Shown in pieces: positions 26,252 through 34,519 of a DNA stretch of 64,000 nt. Each line of letters begins with the position of its first letter. Position 1 is the stretch's first letter. This stretch comes from Lactiplantibacillus pentosus (GTDB lineage Bacteria > Bacillota > Bacilli > Lactobacillales > Lactobacillaceae). The translations under genes and the position numbers were made by a program. The stretch covers positions 3,224,001-3,288,000 of the forward strand of contig NZ_CP032757.1 in the NCBI RefSeq assembly GCF_003641185.1. The letters run 5' to 3'. The notes beneath the pieces were generated by a model that saw nothing but the letters and a program-made list of their open reading frames with translations, was not told where the DNA came from and made no database searches.

Positions 26252-26252
26252 T

Positions 26253-27743
26253 TCAATCATCCCCCGTCGCTGTTAATTTGATTCGTGGATCCACAATCGT
26301 CATCAAAATATCCCCTAATAGAATTGAAAAGACCGCAATCGTCGTAAAAATAAAGACTAAGCCAATCACGATCGGGTTATTGTGCGCTAAAATCGCATCC
26401 GGTAACATCTTCCCCATCCCGGGCATCGCGAAAATCGTTTCAGTCATCGTTGCGCCACCAATCAGCCCAATAATCGATCCGGGTAACCCTTGTACGATTG
26501 GCAACGAGGCGTTCTTAAAAATATGCTTGCGATAAATTTCGTTGTCCGTTAGCCCTTTGACCTTAGCGAACTTAACGTAATCTGCAGACTGTTGGTCAAT
26601 CATGTAACGCCGAAACCAGATGACTAGGCCGGAAACCGATAGTAGGCCTAAAATCAAGGTTGGCGAGATCCAGGATACGAGGGCCCCCGCACCGCTTGTG
26701 GGGAAGCTATCTGGCAAGTTGAAGACCGCACTGCCGAGGTAGCGGAAGGCGTAGATGAACGCCAGACTAGGTACTGCAATGAGTGCGGTCACGATACCCG
26801 TCCCCAGTTTGTCAAACCACTGACCTTTGTAGCGCGCCATCAAAATCGCCATAGGAATCGCAACTAAGTAAGCAATTAGTAATGCGCCCAACCCAGCTTT
26901 GAAGGAAGTTCCAATCATCGACGGGTCTTGGTGTTGTTGTGAGACGGCCGTATAATTGTCGCCATATTGCGCTTTGAGCGCCGGATCCTGGCGTTTGACC
27001 GGCTGATACTGACGCGTATACACGTCATCCGTGCTGAATAACTTCTGCCCGTTCGCAAACTTATACTGATGGGTCACCGCTTCACCCTGATGACTACCAA
27101 TGACCTCCGTGACCCGCGTTCCCGCATAGGTCGGGTACGAAATCCCCAAATTCAGATGGATGAAGTTTTCATGCAAGAATGGAAACGTTGAATTGACATA
27201 CAATTGATACTTATACCGCGTTCCAGACCCAATCAAGGCCCAGCCAACAATCGGATCATGACTGACTTTTAGATAACGGGGCAGCTTCGGATTAGCTGGA
27301 TCATGCACTGCCCAGGGGGTATCGATCTGAATCAAGCCCGAATAGAACTTGGTCACCCGTTGCCACAGCGGTAACTCGCGGGTGGCATAATAGCTGCCGC
27401 TCTGCGGATACCGATGGAGTGTATAGCGGTGCTGGCTGGCCCACTGACGCAGCCGCTCAGTATTGATGGCTGTATGGGCGGCGGTCACCGTTTGCCCCGG
27501 ACGACTGGCTTGATTGAGCAGTGACTTAGTATCCAGATAATCGATATAATTCATCTTGTCGTAGGCCGTATCCTTATAATCGACGAGCTGGTCAGGGCTA
27601 GTGCTCAGCTTGCTGATCATCGGGTCGGCTTTAAAAATATCACGGCGCGGGACGAGTGAATAAATCATGATATAGGTCAGCGTCGTCACCAAGAAGATAC
27701 TCAGCAGCGACCGTAGCACGCGAAAAAACAAGTATTTCTTCAC
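26253..27743 (-). CDS. oppB: Oligopeptide ABC transporter permease OppB with large external insert (AmiC-like)
   Basis: Permease of 496 residues, against about 310 for enterobacterial OppB. The first transmembrane helix (about 10-30) is followed by a hydrophilic segment of about 240 residues, predicted outside the cell. The usual helices then follow from ASFKAGLGALL, including the EAA loop KFAKVKGLTDNEIYRKHIFKNA. This layout and size match streptococcal AmiC. GTG at 27743 with GGAAG eight bases upstream is preferred over the GTG at 27752. A terminator-like hairpin separates it from oppA. Confidence 0.9.
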   Translation of the reverse strand: MKKYLFFRVLRSLLSIFLVTTLTYIMIYSLVPRRDIFKADPMISKLSTSPDQLVDYKDTAYDKMNYIDYLDTKSLLNQASRPGQTVTAAHTAINTERLRQWASQHRYTLHRYPQSGSYYATRELPLWQRVTKFYSGLIQIDTPWAVHDPANPKLPRYLKVSHDPIVGWALIGSGTRYKYQLYVNSTFPFLHENFIHLNLGISYPTYAGTRVTEVIGSHQGEAVTHQYKFANGQKLFSTDDVYTRQYQPVKRQDPALKAQYGDNYTAVSQQHQDPSMIGTSFKAGLGALLIAYLVAIPMAILMARYKGQWFDKLGTGIVTALIAVPSLAFIYAFRYLGSAVFNLPDSFPTSGAGALVSWISPTLILGLLSVSGLVIWFRRYMIDQQSADYVKFAKVKGLTDNEIYRKHIFKNASLPIVQGLPGSIIGLIGGATMTETIFAMPGMGKMLPDAILAHNNPIVIGLVFIFTTIAVFSILLGDILMTIVDPRIKLTATGDD

Positions 27744-27795
27744 TATTATCACTTCCTTGTGAATCGTCGAAACAGCTCGTAACTATTAGATACAG

Positions 27796-27820
27796 AAAAA
27801 AGGCTAGTCCATCGCTAGCC
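27796..27820 (-). terminator. Intercistronic terminator between oppA and oppB
   Basis: On the minus strand GGCTAG pairs with CTAGCC (9-base loop) and is followed by T6. The stem is short, so partial read-through is likely. This would give more binding protein than permease, as in many ABC operons. Confidence 0.65.
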
Positions 27821-27845
27821 CTCTTCCCGCCGTGCAAGTGCCGAC

Positions 27846-29813
27846 TTAATTCGTCGCGGCCTCCTGCGCAATTTGTTTACGCTTTGCAAGCCATTCAGCC
27901 TTCGCTTTTTTGGCTTCAGTTGTGGTGACTGGCTTCTTTTGAACCTTTAAGAACTTGTAACGACCATCACCAATCCCGGATGGTGCGTATGGTCCACTGA
28001 GCGGTGCAACGCGACTGACGATGGCACCGGCACCACCAGAATTGACTGGAATCGTGATCCCGCTGTTTAGTAACCAAGCTTCGGCTTTTGCAAACGCCTT
28101 ATAGCGCGCGGCCGGATCAGTATTAATGGCTTCAGCTTTGTCTAATAACTTACCGTATTCGTCAAGCCCAACTGCCTTGATTGCGGCGGCATTGGAAGCT
28201 GAAGAATCTGCTTTCGCCGTTGGATCCAAGCCCAAGGTGAACAATTCTGCCCCGGAAGTTGGATTGTAGATTTCCAGATACGTTGATGGATCATCGTAAT
28301 CTGGTGTCCAACCAGACGCATTGCTGAGGTCAAAGTCATCCGTCTTACCCGTTGTCGCGTTAAAGGTCGCAGCATTGAACTTATCGTCACTCAGAAGTTG
28401 CAGATCAATGATCACATTTTGCTTACCCAACGTGCTCTCGACGGACTTCTTGAATGACTTGGCTTGATTCAAATTCAAGGACGCCTTTTCATCCACCGGT
28501 AAGTCGAGGTGGATTGGACCACTGACCCCTTGCGACTTTAATTCAGCCAGCGCCTTTGCCAGATACTTCTTCGCTTTAGCTGGTTGGTACGTGCCGTCCT
28601 GACCATCCGCCAACTTGATATCGCTAAAGTCCGTATTTGCCACGTCTGCTTGCAGCTGCGTGCCGTAGTCCTTGCCATTGATCGAAACAAAGGATGGTGG
28701 CGTGATTTCGTTCCGTAGCCCTTTATCCGCACCAATTTTCCCGTTAACTTGGGCGTTATAGTCGGCTTTATTAAAGGCAAATTGAATGGCTAACCGGAAA
28801 TTCTGATTCAAAATCGCCTTCCGGGTATCCAGCTTTTGCTGTTCCGTCTTCTTGGAAGTGTAGTTATAAGACTGCCGATTCAGGTTAAAGGTGAAATTAA
28901 AGATGCTTGAATCTTGACTCGTCCAAATAATATTATTCTTATTCTGCTTCAAGACCGTCTTGTAGCCGGCGGAACCTGGATAGACCCGTGCAAAGCTGTA
29001 ATTGCCCTTTTCAAACGACTTATAGAGTCCATCTGGATTACTCCCATCGTCATAGGTCAGCGTGATGGTCTTCAAGTAGACATGTGATTTATCCCAGTAA
29101 TTAGGATTGGCCTTGTACTTCAAGACTGATTTCGAAGTGAAGTTAGCCAAAACGTATGGCCCGTTATACAAAATGCTGTCCGCAGACACTTTGCCAAAAT
29201 CGGATCCCTTTTGCTTCAAGAATTGTGCGTTGACTGGGTACATCACGCCGTACGTCAACTTGGAATTCCAGTACGTTTCAGGCTTGTTCAGCTTGTATTG
29301 CACCGTATCATCGTTCAACGCCTTGACACCGACCGTCGAAAAGTCCTTACTCTTACCCGTCACATACGCGTTCAACCCCTTGATACTATTCTGAACCACG
29401 TATAACTGTTCGGATTTAGCCGCGACCGCGTGTTTAAGTCCCGTCACAAAATCCTGTGCTTTGACGGTCCCGTGTTGATTGCCTTCACTGTCGACCCATT
29501 TGACGCCCTTACGTAAGTGATACGTGTAGGTCTTACCGTCTTTGCTGACCGACCACGATTTCGCTAAGTCCCCCGTTAACTTTCCGTATGGATCTCGTTC
29601 TAGCAGCCCATCCTCGAAGTTCGAGACCACATCCGAGTTGTTCTGCTTAGATGAAGCGGTATAATCAAAATTATCCGGGTCTAACACATACACATAATTA
29701 TAATGGTTAGTTGCATCCTGCTTCTGGTCACTCGCCTTAGAGCTACCACACCCTGCTAGCAATAGCGTCCCAGCAAAGAAGGTCGCTGCTAACCAACCCT
29801 TTTTTGCTTTCAT
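27846..29813 (-). CDS. oppA: Oligopeptide-binding lipoprotein OppA (AmiA-like)
   Basis: Extracellular substrate-binding lipoprotein of 655 residues. The signal peptide MKAKKGWLAATFFAGTLLL leads to the lipobox LAGC, then the SBP_bac_5 fold with FEDGLLERDPYGKLTGDLA, SVSKDGKTYTYHLRKGVKW and the late GWTPDYDDPSTYLEIY. The ATG at 29813 begins the signal peptide; earlier in-frame starts would bury it. A strong promoter lies at 29891-29919. First gene of oppABCDF, which supplies peptides to an amino-acid auxotroph. Confidence 0.93.
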   Translation of the reverse strand: MKAKKGWLAATFFAGTLLLAGCGSSKASDQKQDATNHYNYVYVLDPDNFDYTASSKQNNSDVVSNFEDGLLERDPYGKLTGDLAKSWSVSKDGKTYTYHLRKGVKWVDSEGNQHGTVKAQDFVTGLKHAVAAKSEQLYVVQNSIKGLNAYVTGKSKDFSTVGVKALNDDTVQYKLNKPETYWNSKLTYGVMYPVNAQFLKQKGSDFGKVSADSILYNGPYVLANFTSKSVLKYKANPNYWDKSHVYLKTITLTYDDGSNPDGLYKSFEKGNYSFARVYPGSAGYKTVLKQNKNNIIWTSQDSSIFNFTFNLNRQSYNYTSKKTEQQKLDTRKAILNQNFRLAIQFAFNKADYNAQVNGKIGADKGLRNEITPPSFVSINGKDYGTQLQADVANTDFSDIKLADGQDGTYQPAKAKKYLAKALAELKSQGVSGPIHLDLPVDEKASLNLNQAKSFKKSVESTLGKQNVIIDLQLLSDDKFNAATFNATTGKTDDFDLSNASGWTPDYDDPSTYLEIYNPTSGAELFTLGLDPTAKADSSASNAAAIKAVGLDEYGKLLDKAEAINTDPAARYKAFAKAEAWLLNSGITIPVNSGGAGAIVSRVAPLSGPYAPSGIGDGRYKFLKVQKKPVTTTEAKKAKAEWLAKRKQIAQEAATN

Positions 29814-29890
29814 AAAAGTCCCCATCCCTTTTGTCCGATAATCCTTCGTTAGTGCAAAACCAGTTGGTGCTAAATAAAATACGTGTCGCA

Positions 29891-29919
29891 ATCATAGGCG
29901 GTCAAGCAAGTGATTTCAA
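29891..29919 (-). promoter_or_regulatory. oppA promoter
   Basis: Reading on the minus strand: TTGAAA (29914-29919), 17-bp spacer, TATGAT (29891-29896). It predicts a leader of about 70 nt. The remaining upstream gap (29920-30142) shows no gene. Confidence 0.75.
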
Positions 29920-30142
29920 GCTATTTTCTCATTATTTTCATAGTGTCTTTTCATTAACAAACTGGAATAATCCCGCTAAATCAGGATTTAAGTACAAAAA
30001 TAATTTATTCTGGTCATCATTTAGTTGTGAATTTTCCAAACTAACCCTGGTCTTTTCATTGCGGCACGCACGCTTGCCCCACCACCTGATCAGTTGCTAA
30101 CTGACACCGCGGATGAAAGCGGTTATAATAAAGCTAAATCAT

Positions 30143-30378
30143 GTGTATTGCGCTCGTTAATTTGACATGCATCATGGTTAAATCATGCCAGTTGGTGGAT
30201 TCCTGTTCGTCAGCCGATGCACGCCTTAGTCCGACTTCCGGGGCCGGCTGACAACGCCACTACAGCAGATTTACGCGAACTCGCACCGTTTCCAGTGGGC
30301 CTCAGCTGGTCGCTTTCGAACTCGAGACTCTGGTACGTTTTAATCATATAAATTCAGGATAATAACAAGCGCAATACG
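30143..30378 (+). repeat. Internally deleted 236-bp copy of the TIR-bounded element
   Basis: Keeps both ends and little else. The left end GTGTATTGCGCTCGTTAATT and the right end, which on the minus strand reads CGTATTGCGCTTGTTAT, form the terminal inverted repeat, and both continue inward to the TTAAATCATGCCA-type arm. Between them are the GTCAGCCG..CGGCTGAC hairpin and the TTTCCAG..CTCAGCTGG right-end segment. About 700 bp of the middle found in the long copies are absent. It lies between divergent oppA and the phosphatase gene. Confidence 0.8.
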
Positions 30379-30404
30379 TTAAAATACTAATCGAGGTAAT
30401 CAAT

Positions 30405-31187
30405 ATGGAACACAATCGGGTCTTGCGATTAGAACACGGCATCAATTTTCGCGAACTAGGCGGGTATGAGACGACCGCTGGCCAAACGATCAAGTGGCAG
30501 AAGCTCCTCCGCTGTGGAGGGATGTCATTGCTGACTGACCATGATCTGGCTTATTTGGACGACTACGGGCTGCGTTACGATATCGATCTGCGGCAAGCTA
30601 ACGAGGCCGAAATGTCGCCAGACCGGTATCCTCGTAAGACGAAATACATCAATACTTCCGTCTACCCGTTTACAGACAATCGTCGTTTTGACCGCCGACT
30701 GAAACGCCTGATCAAGCGGATGGTCATCGATGACTCATTTAACGCGCAAACTTATGCACAGATGGTCACAGATTCACACGCGGTGAAAGTCTGGCAAAAC
30801 TTATTCGCCACGCTACTCGCTAATGACCAGCCGGACCAATCCGTACTCTTTCACTGTGCTGCCGGCAAAGACCGTACTGGAGTGGCCGGTGCCCTTATCA
30901 TGACGGCTTTAGATGTCCCCCGCGAGACGATCATGCAAGATTATCTTCTGACGAACGCCGTCTTTATGGCCGCGGACAGTATGGATACCGCGACGATTAT
31001 TACTAAAGCCAACAAGGGCGACCTGGCGAGCCAATTTAACGTTGCCATGGCCGTTGAAGCCGACAATATGAAGATGGTCTTTCGAGTCTTTGATGATTTG
31101 TACGGCGATGGCCTCGGCTACTTGCGACAAGTGTTAGGACTCTCCGTTGCCGATATTAACGATTTACGGCGCCTGTACTTGGATTGA
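30405..31187 (+). CDS. Tyrosine-protein phosphatase (dual-specificity-like)
   Basis: Protein of 260 residues with the phosphatase P-loop HCAAGKDRTG (150-159; nucleophile Cys151, Arg157), of the bacterial tyrosine/lipid phosphatase family that starts NFRELGGYxT and has the conserved YDIDLRQANE segment (about 58-67). Family members dephosphorylate tyrosine or phosphoinositides; the cellular target here is unknown. The ATG at 30405 follows CGAGGT. The right end of a repeat element lies only 26 bp upstream, with TAAAAT at about 30380 that could serve as its -10. Confidence 0.85.
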   Translation: MEHNRVLRLEHGINFRELGGYETTAGQTIKWQKLLRCGGMSLLTDHDLAYLDDYGLRYDIDLRQANEAEMSPDRYPRKTKYINTSVYPFTDNRRFDRRLKRLIKRMVIDDSFNAQTYAQMVTDSHAVKVWQNLFATLLANDQPDQSVLFHCAAGKDRTGVAGALIMTALDVPRETIMQDYLLTNAVFMAADSMDTATIITKANKGDLASQFNVAMAVEADNMKMVFRVFDDLYGDGLGYLRQVLGLSVADINDLRRLYLD

Positions 31188-31197
31188 ATACCCACTA

Positions 31198-31240
31198 AAA
31201 AAAGCTGACTTCGAATTTTTTCATTTCGAAATCAGCTTTT
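31198..31240. terminator. Bidirectional terminator
   Basis: AAAAGCTGACTTCGAA pairs with TTCGAAATCAGCTTTT. It has A-runs on one side and T-runs on the other, and separates the convergent phosphatase and cardiolipin synthase genes. Confidence 0.9.
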
Positions 31241-31245
31241 TAAAA

Positions 31246-32694
31246 TTATAAGATTGGAGACAGGAGCCGTGAGAACGTCTGCTTGAACTTCAACCACCAG
31301 GACTGATTCTTAAAGTCCTGAGCGGTGATTAGGCTACTGAGCTTTTGATCATCCAAGAAGATGCGTTCCAACTCTTGGGCAAGGTCAGCGTCGTACAAGA
31401 AGGCATTGACCTCAAAATTTAACTTAAAGCTCCGGAAGTCCAGATTGGCGGACCCGACCGAGGCGACTTGCCCATCAATGACGATAGTCTTGGCATGGAT
31501 AAACCCATTATTATAATAATAGATTTTCACACCAGCATCCGCGAGTTCACGCGCATAGTACTGCGTCGCACGATAGACAAATGCATGATCAGGCTTATCT
31601 GGGACCATGATTCGAACATCGACACCCGACATTGCGGCGATTTTAATCGCATCGAGTACCGAATCATCTGGAATCAAATACGGCGACTGAATCCATAAGC
31701 GGTGCTGCGCCGTCATAATCATTTTGATATAGCCCAGCTTGATTTGTTGACCATCACTATCCGGGCCACTTGAAACGATTTGTAATGACGTGTTCCCTTT
31801 CACCCGAATAACTGGGAACATATTCACGTCGGGCACGATCCGGTGATCAGGATCGGTCGCGTTCCAATCGCGGATGAACCGTTCTTGCAATTCGAAGACG
31901 CCAGAGCCCACGATACGTAGATGAGTATCTCGCCAATAGCCAAATTTCTTATTACGTCCCAGATACTGATCACCAACGTTAAACCCACCGACGTAGCCGA
32001 CCCGGCCATCCGTCACCACGATTTTACGGTGATCCCGAAAGTTCAGTCGGAAGTCTAAGACGGCGGAATGCGCACCCAGGAACGGCCGCGCATGGCCGCC
32101 AAGTTCTTCTAAATGTTTAAAGAAGCTACGGAACGTCCCCATTGACCCCCACGGATCATAAAGTACCCGGACATCGACGCCTTGGGCAGCTTTGCGTTCC
32201 AGCAAGTGCAACAGTTCATTCCCGATTTGGTCGTTATAAAAAGTATAATACTCAATATGAATGTGGTTCTTAGCCGCCTCAATGTCTTGAAACATCGCGT
32301 GAAACTTTTCGTGACCGTCCGTATAAATTTTGACCCGATTTTTCCGACTCAGTAACGCGCCATCAGAATTCAAAAACAAACTGACCATTCCCCGTACGGA
32401 ACTCGTCACGGCATCCGCTGGCATCAACTCGGTCCCCAGCGCTTCTCGTTGCCGCTGGATCATTTGCTCCAGTCGAATCTGCGTCTCCTTCCGCAACCGG
32501 AACAGTCGATTCTTCGGCAATTTCCGGCCAACAAAAGCGTACGCAATGAACCCGACAACTGGCAATAGAATCAACACTAAAAGCCAAGCCCACGTCGCGG
32601 CAATATCGCGATCCCCATCCCGAAAAACGGTGATAAAAGCTGCGGCCGCGTTTATAATAATAATCGTATATAAGATTGGCTGAATATATTGCAA
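31246..32694 (-). CDS. cls: Cardiolipin synthase
   Basis: Membrane phospholipid synthase of about 482 residues joining two phosphatidylglycerols to cardiolipin. Two N-terminal transmembrane helices form the PLDc_N region, followed by two HKD motifs: HRKIVVTDG (His225, Lys227, Asp232 counted from the GTG at 32703) and HAKTIVIDG (His403, Lys405, Asp410). The TTG at 32694 is preferred because AGGTGG lies nine bases upstream; the GTG at 32703 would touch that site. Monocistronic. Confidence 0.9.
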   Translation of the reverse strand: MQYIQPILYTIIIINAAAAFITVFRDGDRDIAATWAWLLVLILLPVVGFIAYAFVGRKLPKNRLFRLRKETQIRLEQMIQRQREALGTELMPADAVTSSVRGMVSLFLNSDGALLSRKNRVKIYTDGHEKFHAMFQDIEAAKNHIHIEYYTFYNDQIGNELLHLLERKAAQGVDVRVLYDPWGSMGTFRSFFKHLEELGGHARPFLGAHSAVLDFRLNFRDHRKIVVTDGRVGYVGGFNVGDQYLGRNKKFGYWRDTHLRIVGSGVFELQERFIRDWNATDPDHRIVPDVNMFPVIRVKGNTSLQIVSSGPDSDGQQIKLGYIKMIMTAQHRLWIQSPYLIPDDSVLDAIKIAAMSGVDVRIMVPDKPDHAFVYRATQYYARELADAGVKIYYYNNGFIHAKTIVIDGQVASVGSANLDFRSFKLNFEVNAFLYDADLAQELERIFLDDQKLSSLITAQDFKNQSWWLKFKQTFSRLLSPIL

Positions 32695-32829
32695 TGGAGG
32701 CACCCACCTAAATTTTTTATGATGGTTTCATTTTACCGCAGTTGGTAGTAAGATAATAATCTTTTGCGAATGTTATTTTTGCAATTACCTATCAAAAAGC
32801 TAATAATTACGATTAAGGAGGGCTGTTCA

Positions 32830-32979
32830 ATGCTTGGAATGCTTGGAATCCACGGTCTCGGCCCGATTCGCATGTTTCATTTGACCGAACACATTGCGGG
32901 TCCCCGCGCAGCCGTTGGTATTTTACTAATTATTATTTTATTAGCCGTCGTTTACCGCTACTATCGCCGGCATCACTAA
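32830..32979 (+). CDS. Small membrane protein, 49 aa
   Basis: Function not recognised. Starts MLGMLGIHGLGPIRMFHLTE, then one transmembrane helix (about 26-41, VGILLIIILLAVVYRYY) and a basic tail RRHH. AAGGAGGG lies eight bases before the ATG at 32830; the longer frame from 32764 has no site. It has its own terminator, so it is probably expressed alone. Confidence 0.7.
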   Translation: MLGMLGIHGLGPIRMFHLTEHIAGPRAAVGILLIIILLAVVYRYYRRHH

Positions 32980-32996
32980 TAAACTGAACTTGTGGA

Positions 32997-33026
32997 GCGG
33001 CTAGTCGTGTGACTGGTCGCTTTTTT
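32997..33026 (+). terminator. Rho-independent terminator
   Basis: GCGGCTAGTC pairs with GACTGGTCGC, then T6. It ends the 49-residue gene. Confidence 0.8.
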
Positions 33027-33046
33027 GACGATCTCCCGCTATGTAT

Positions 33047-33085
33047 AAAAAAGTTGTGCCCGCCGATATTGGCCAGTACAACTTT
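33047..33085 (-). terminator. Rho-independent terminator
   Basis: On the minus strand AAAGTTGT..CTGGCC pairs with GGCGGG..ACAACTT and ends in T6. It would close the two-gene minus-strand transcript that ends at 33227, about 140 bp away. Confidence 0.7.
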
Positions 33086-33226
33086 GCAAAATCATAAATT
33101 GACGACTCGCTTTAATTTGGTTGAATCGCTGACTATTTGTGAACGATTCTCGAGAATGCACTTGAGGTAGTCGGCGCTCAGCTTAAAATCCCGTTTCAGT
33201 CGATGTTACGCGACCGTATCCATTAA

Positions 33227-33703
33227 CTACGGAGCCGATAGTTTATGCACAGACAGCCCATTTAGATTGTGAACATAAAGTGAGCGGGCAGAAGTACTGG
33301 ATGCTTGATTGGTATCGAGATAAACTTTTCCCGTCCAATGCTTGATTTTCTTAGTTGGCGGTCTAACGATGACACGGTAGACGATTGGGCAGTTTTTGAA
33401 TGTTAGCTTCTTTTGCGGTAGCGAAAAAAACTGCAGATACTTCTTGCTTTCCGTTAACGTTTTGTTGGTTGCAAATGTACATTCATACCAATCGCTGACA
33501 CTAAAAGAACCCGAGCTAACTTTGTACATGGCGTTTCTCGGTACCCGTGCGCGATATGGACTGCTTTTCAACATCGTGGTTACTGCAGTCCTTGCCTGAT
33601 TGAGACCATGGACATACCGATATACGCGAAAACCGACAATCAAGCAAATTAAAATAAGAATGCCCGCGATGATTTTCACTTTATGCGCTGAAAACATGGT
33701 CAT
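33227..33703 (-). CDS. Hypothetical membrane-anchored protein, 158 aa
   Basis: Function not recognised. One N-terminal transmembrane helix (about 9-28, IIAGILILICLIVGFRVY), then a basic, serine/threonine-rich domain outside the membrane with two cysteines (in YECTF and KNCPIV) that could form a disulfide. ATGA overlap with the stop of the upstream 42-residue gene implies translational coupling. A+T-rich compared with the neighbouring genes. Confidence 0.6.
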   Translation of the reverse strand: MTMFSAHKVKIIAGILILICLIVGFRVYRYVHGLNQARTAVTTMLKSSPYRARVPRNAMYKVSSGSFSVSDWYECTFATNKTLTESKKYLQFFSLPQKKLTFKNCPIVYRVIVRPPTKKIKHWTGKVYLDTNQASSTSARSLYVHNLNGLSVHKLSAP

Positions 33704-33828
33704 GACCTGCCAATCTCGTAAAACAAGGTCGACAATGCAATCGATGCGATGAACAAAGAAGTCCCATCAACGGGGCTCCCCAGTGGTCCGATAGTTGTAA
33801 GCAGCTTTGAAGATTGCCTAAAATTCAT
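33700..33828 (-). CDS. Small membrane protein, 42 aa
   Basis: Function not recognised. MNFRQSSKLLTTIGPLGSP followed by one hydrophobic helix (about 24-38, LFIASIALSTLFYEIG). The ATG at 33828 is decided by GAGGGGGG six bases upstream; the longer frame from 34017 lacks a site. A promoter-like GTGACA, 17 bp, TATGTT lies just upstream on the minus strand. It overlaps the 158-residue gene by four bases, so the two form an operon. Confidence 0.6.
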   Translation of the reverse strand: MNFRQSSKLLTTIGPLGSPVDGTSLFIASIALSTLFYEIGRS

Positions 33829-34045
33829 CGTATCCCCCCTCTTGAATACAACAAACATAGCAAACCCCCGTTCCATTGTCACTAAATAATGGCGATCAGT
33901 CGCATTCATTGATGGTAAAGTTGCAATCAATTCGATACTCGAAATAAGTGAATTTATGTCGATAAACGCGTTGACTGTGAACACTGCGATTCCATATGAG
34001 TGACAGCTATCTATCACAACCTGTTTCCTATGTAGAAAAAATTAA

Positions 34046-34068
34046 TTTTCGAATTTAATTAATCGAAA
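34046..34068. promoter_or_regulatory. A+T-rich inverted repeat
   Basis: TTTCGA (34047-34052) and TCGAAA (34063-34068) flank an AATT-rich centre, an operator-like shape in the gap 33829-34519 between divergent genes. Apart from this and the promoter near 33865, that gap holds no gene I can support. Confidence 0.3.
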
Positions 34069-34519
34069 TATTGCCAGAATAATCATAATCCAATTTTATT
34101 CATGGGAACAATCGCAATAACATGCTTTAAAAGCAAGATTCAGCCGATACTCCATGTACTCCCTTGAAGTCCATTTTTCGCAACTATACCCAACTACCGA
34201 TAATCATCCTCGTCAAAAATGTCCTTATTTCAACCAATGACCACTAACAGTCCCAACCAAAGGTAAGTTAACCGTCAGAAATACCACCCCCAACGTATGC
34301 GCAATAACACCGGTCTAATCAGTGTTACCGGTTACGGCTAATTAATCACGATTAGTCAGACAATACACGTTCAGCTGCCATAGCTTGCGTCATTAGGTCC
34401 AATTATCTGATTTTTAGCTACTATCACCTATCGTCAATTTTATTTTAGTCAGATTGACCATCGCAACTTTATCAAAACCAATTAAACTTAAGCCATCACA
34501 TCGAAATGGGGCGATGATT

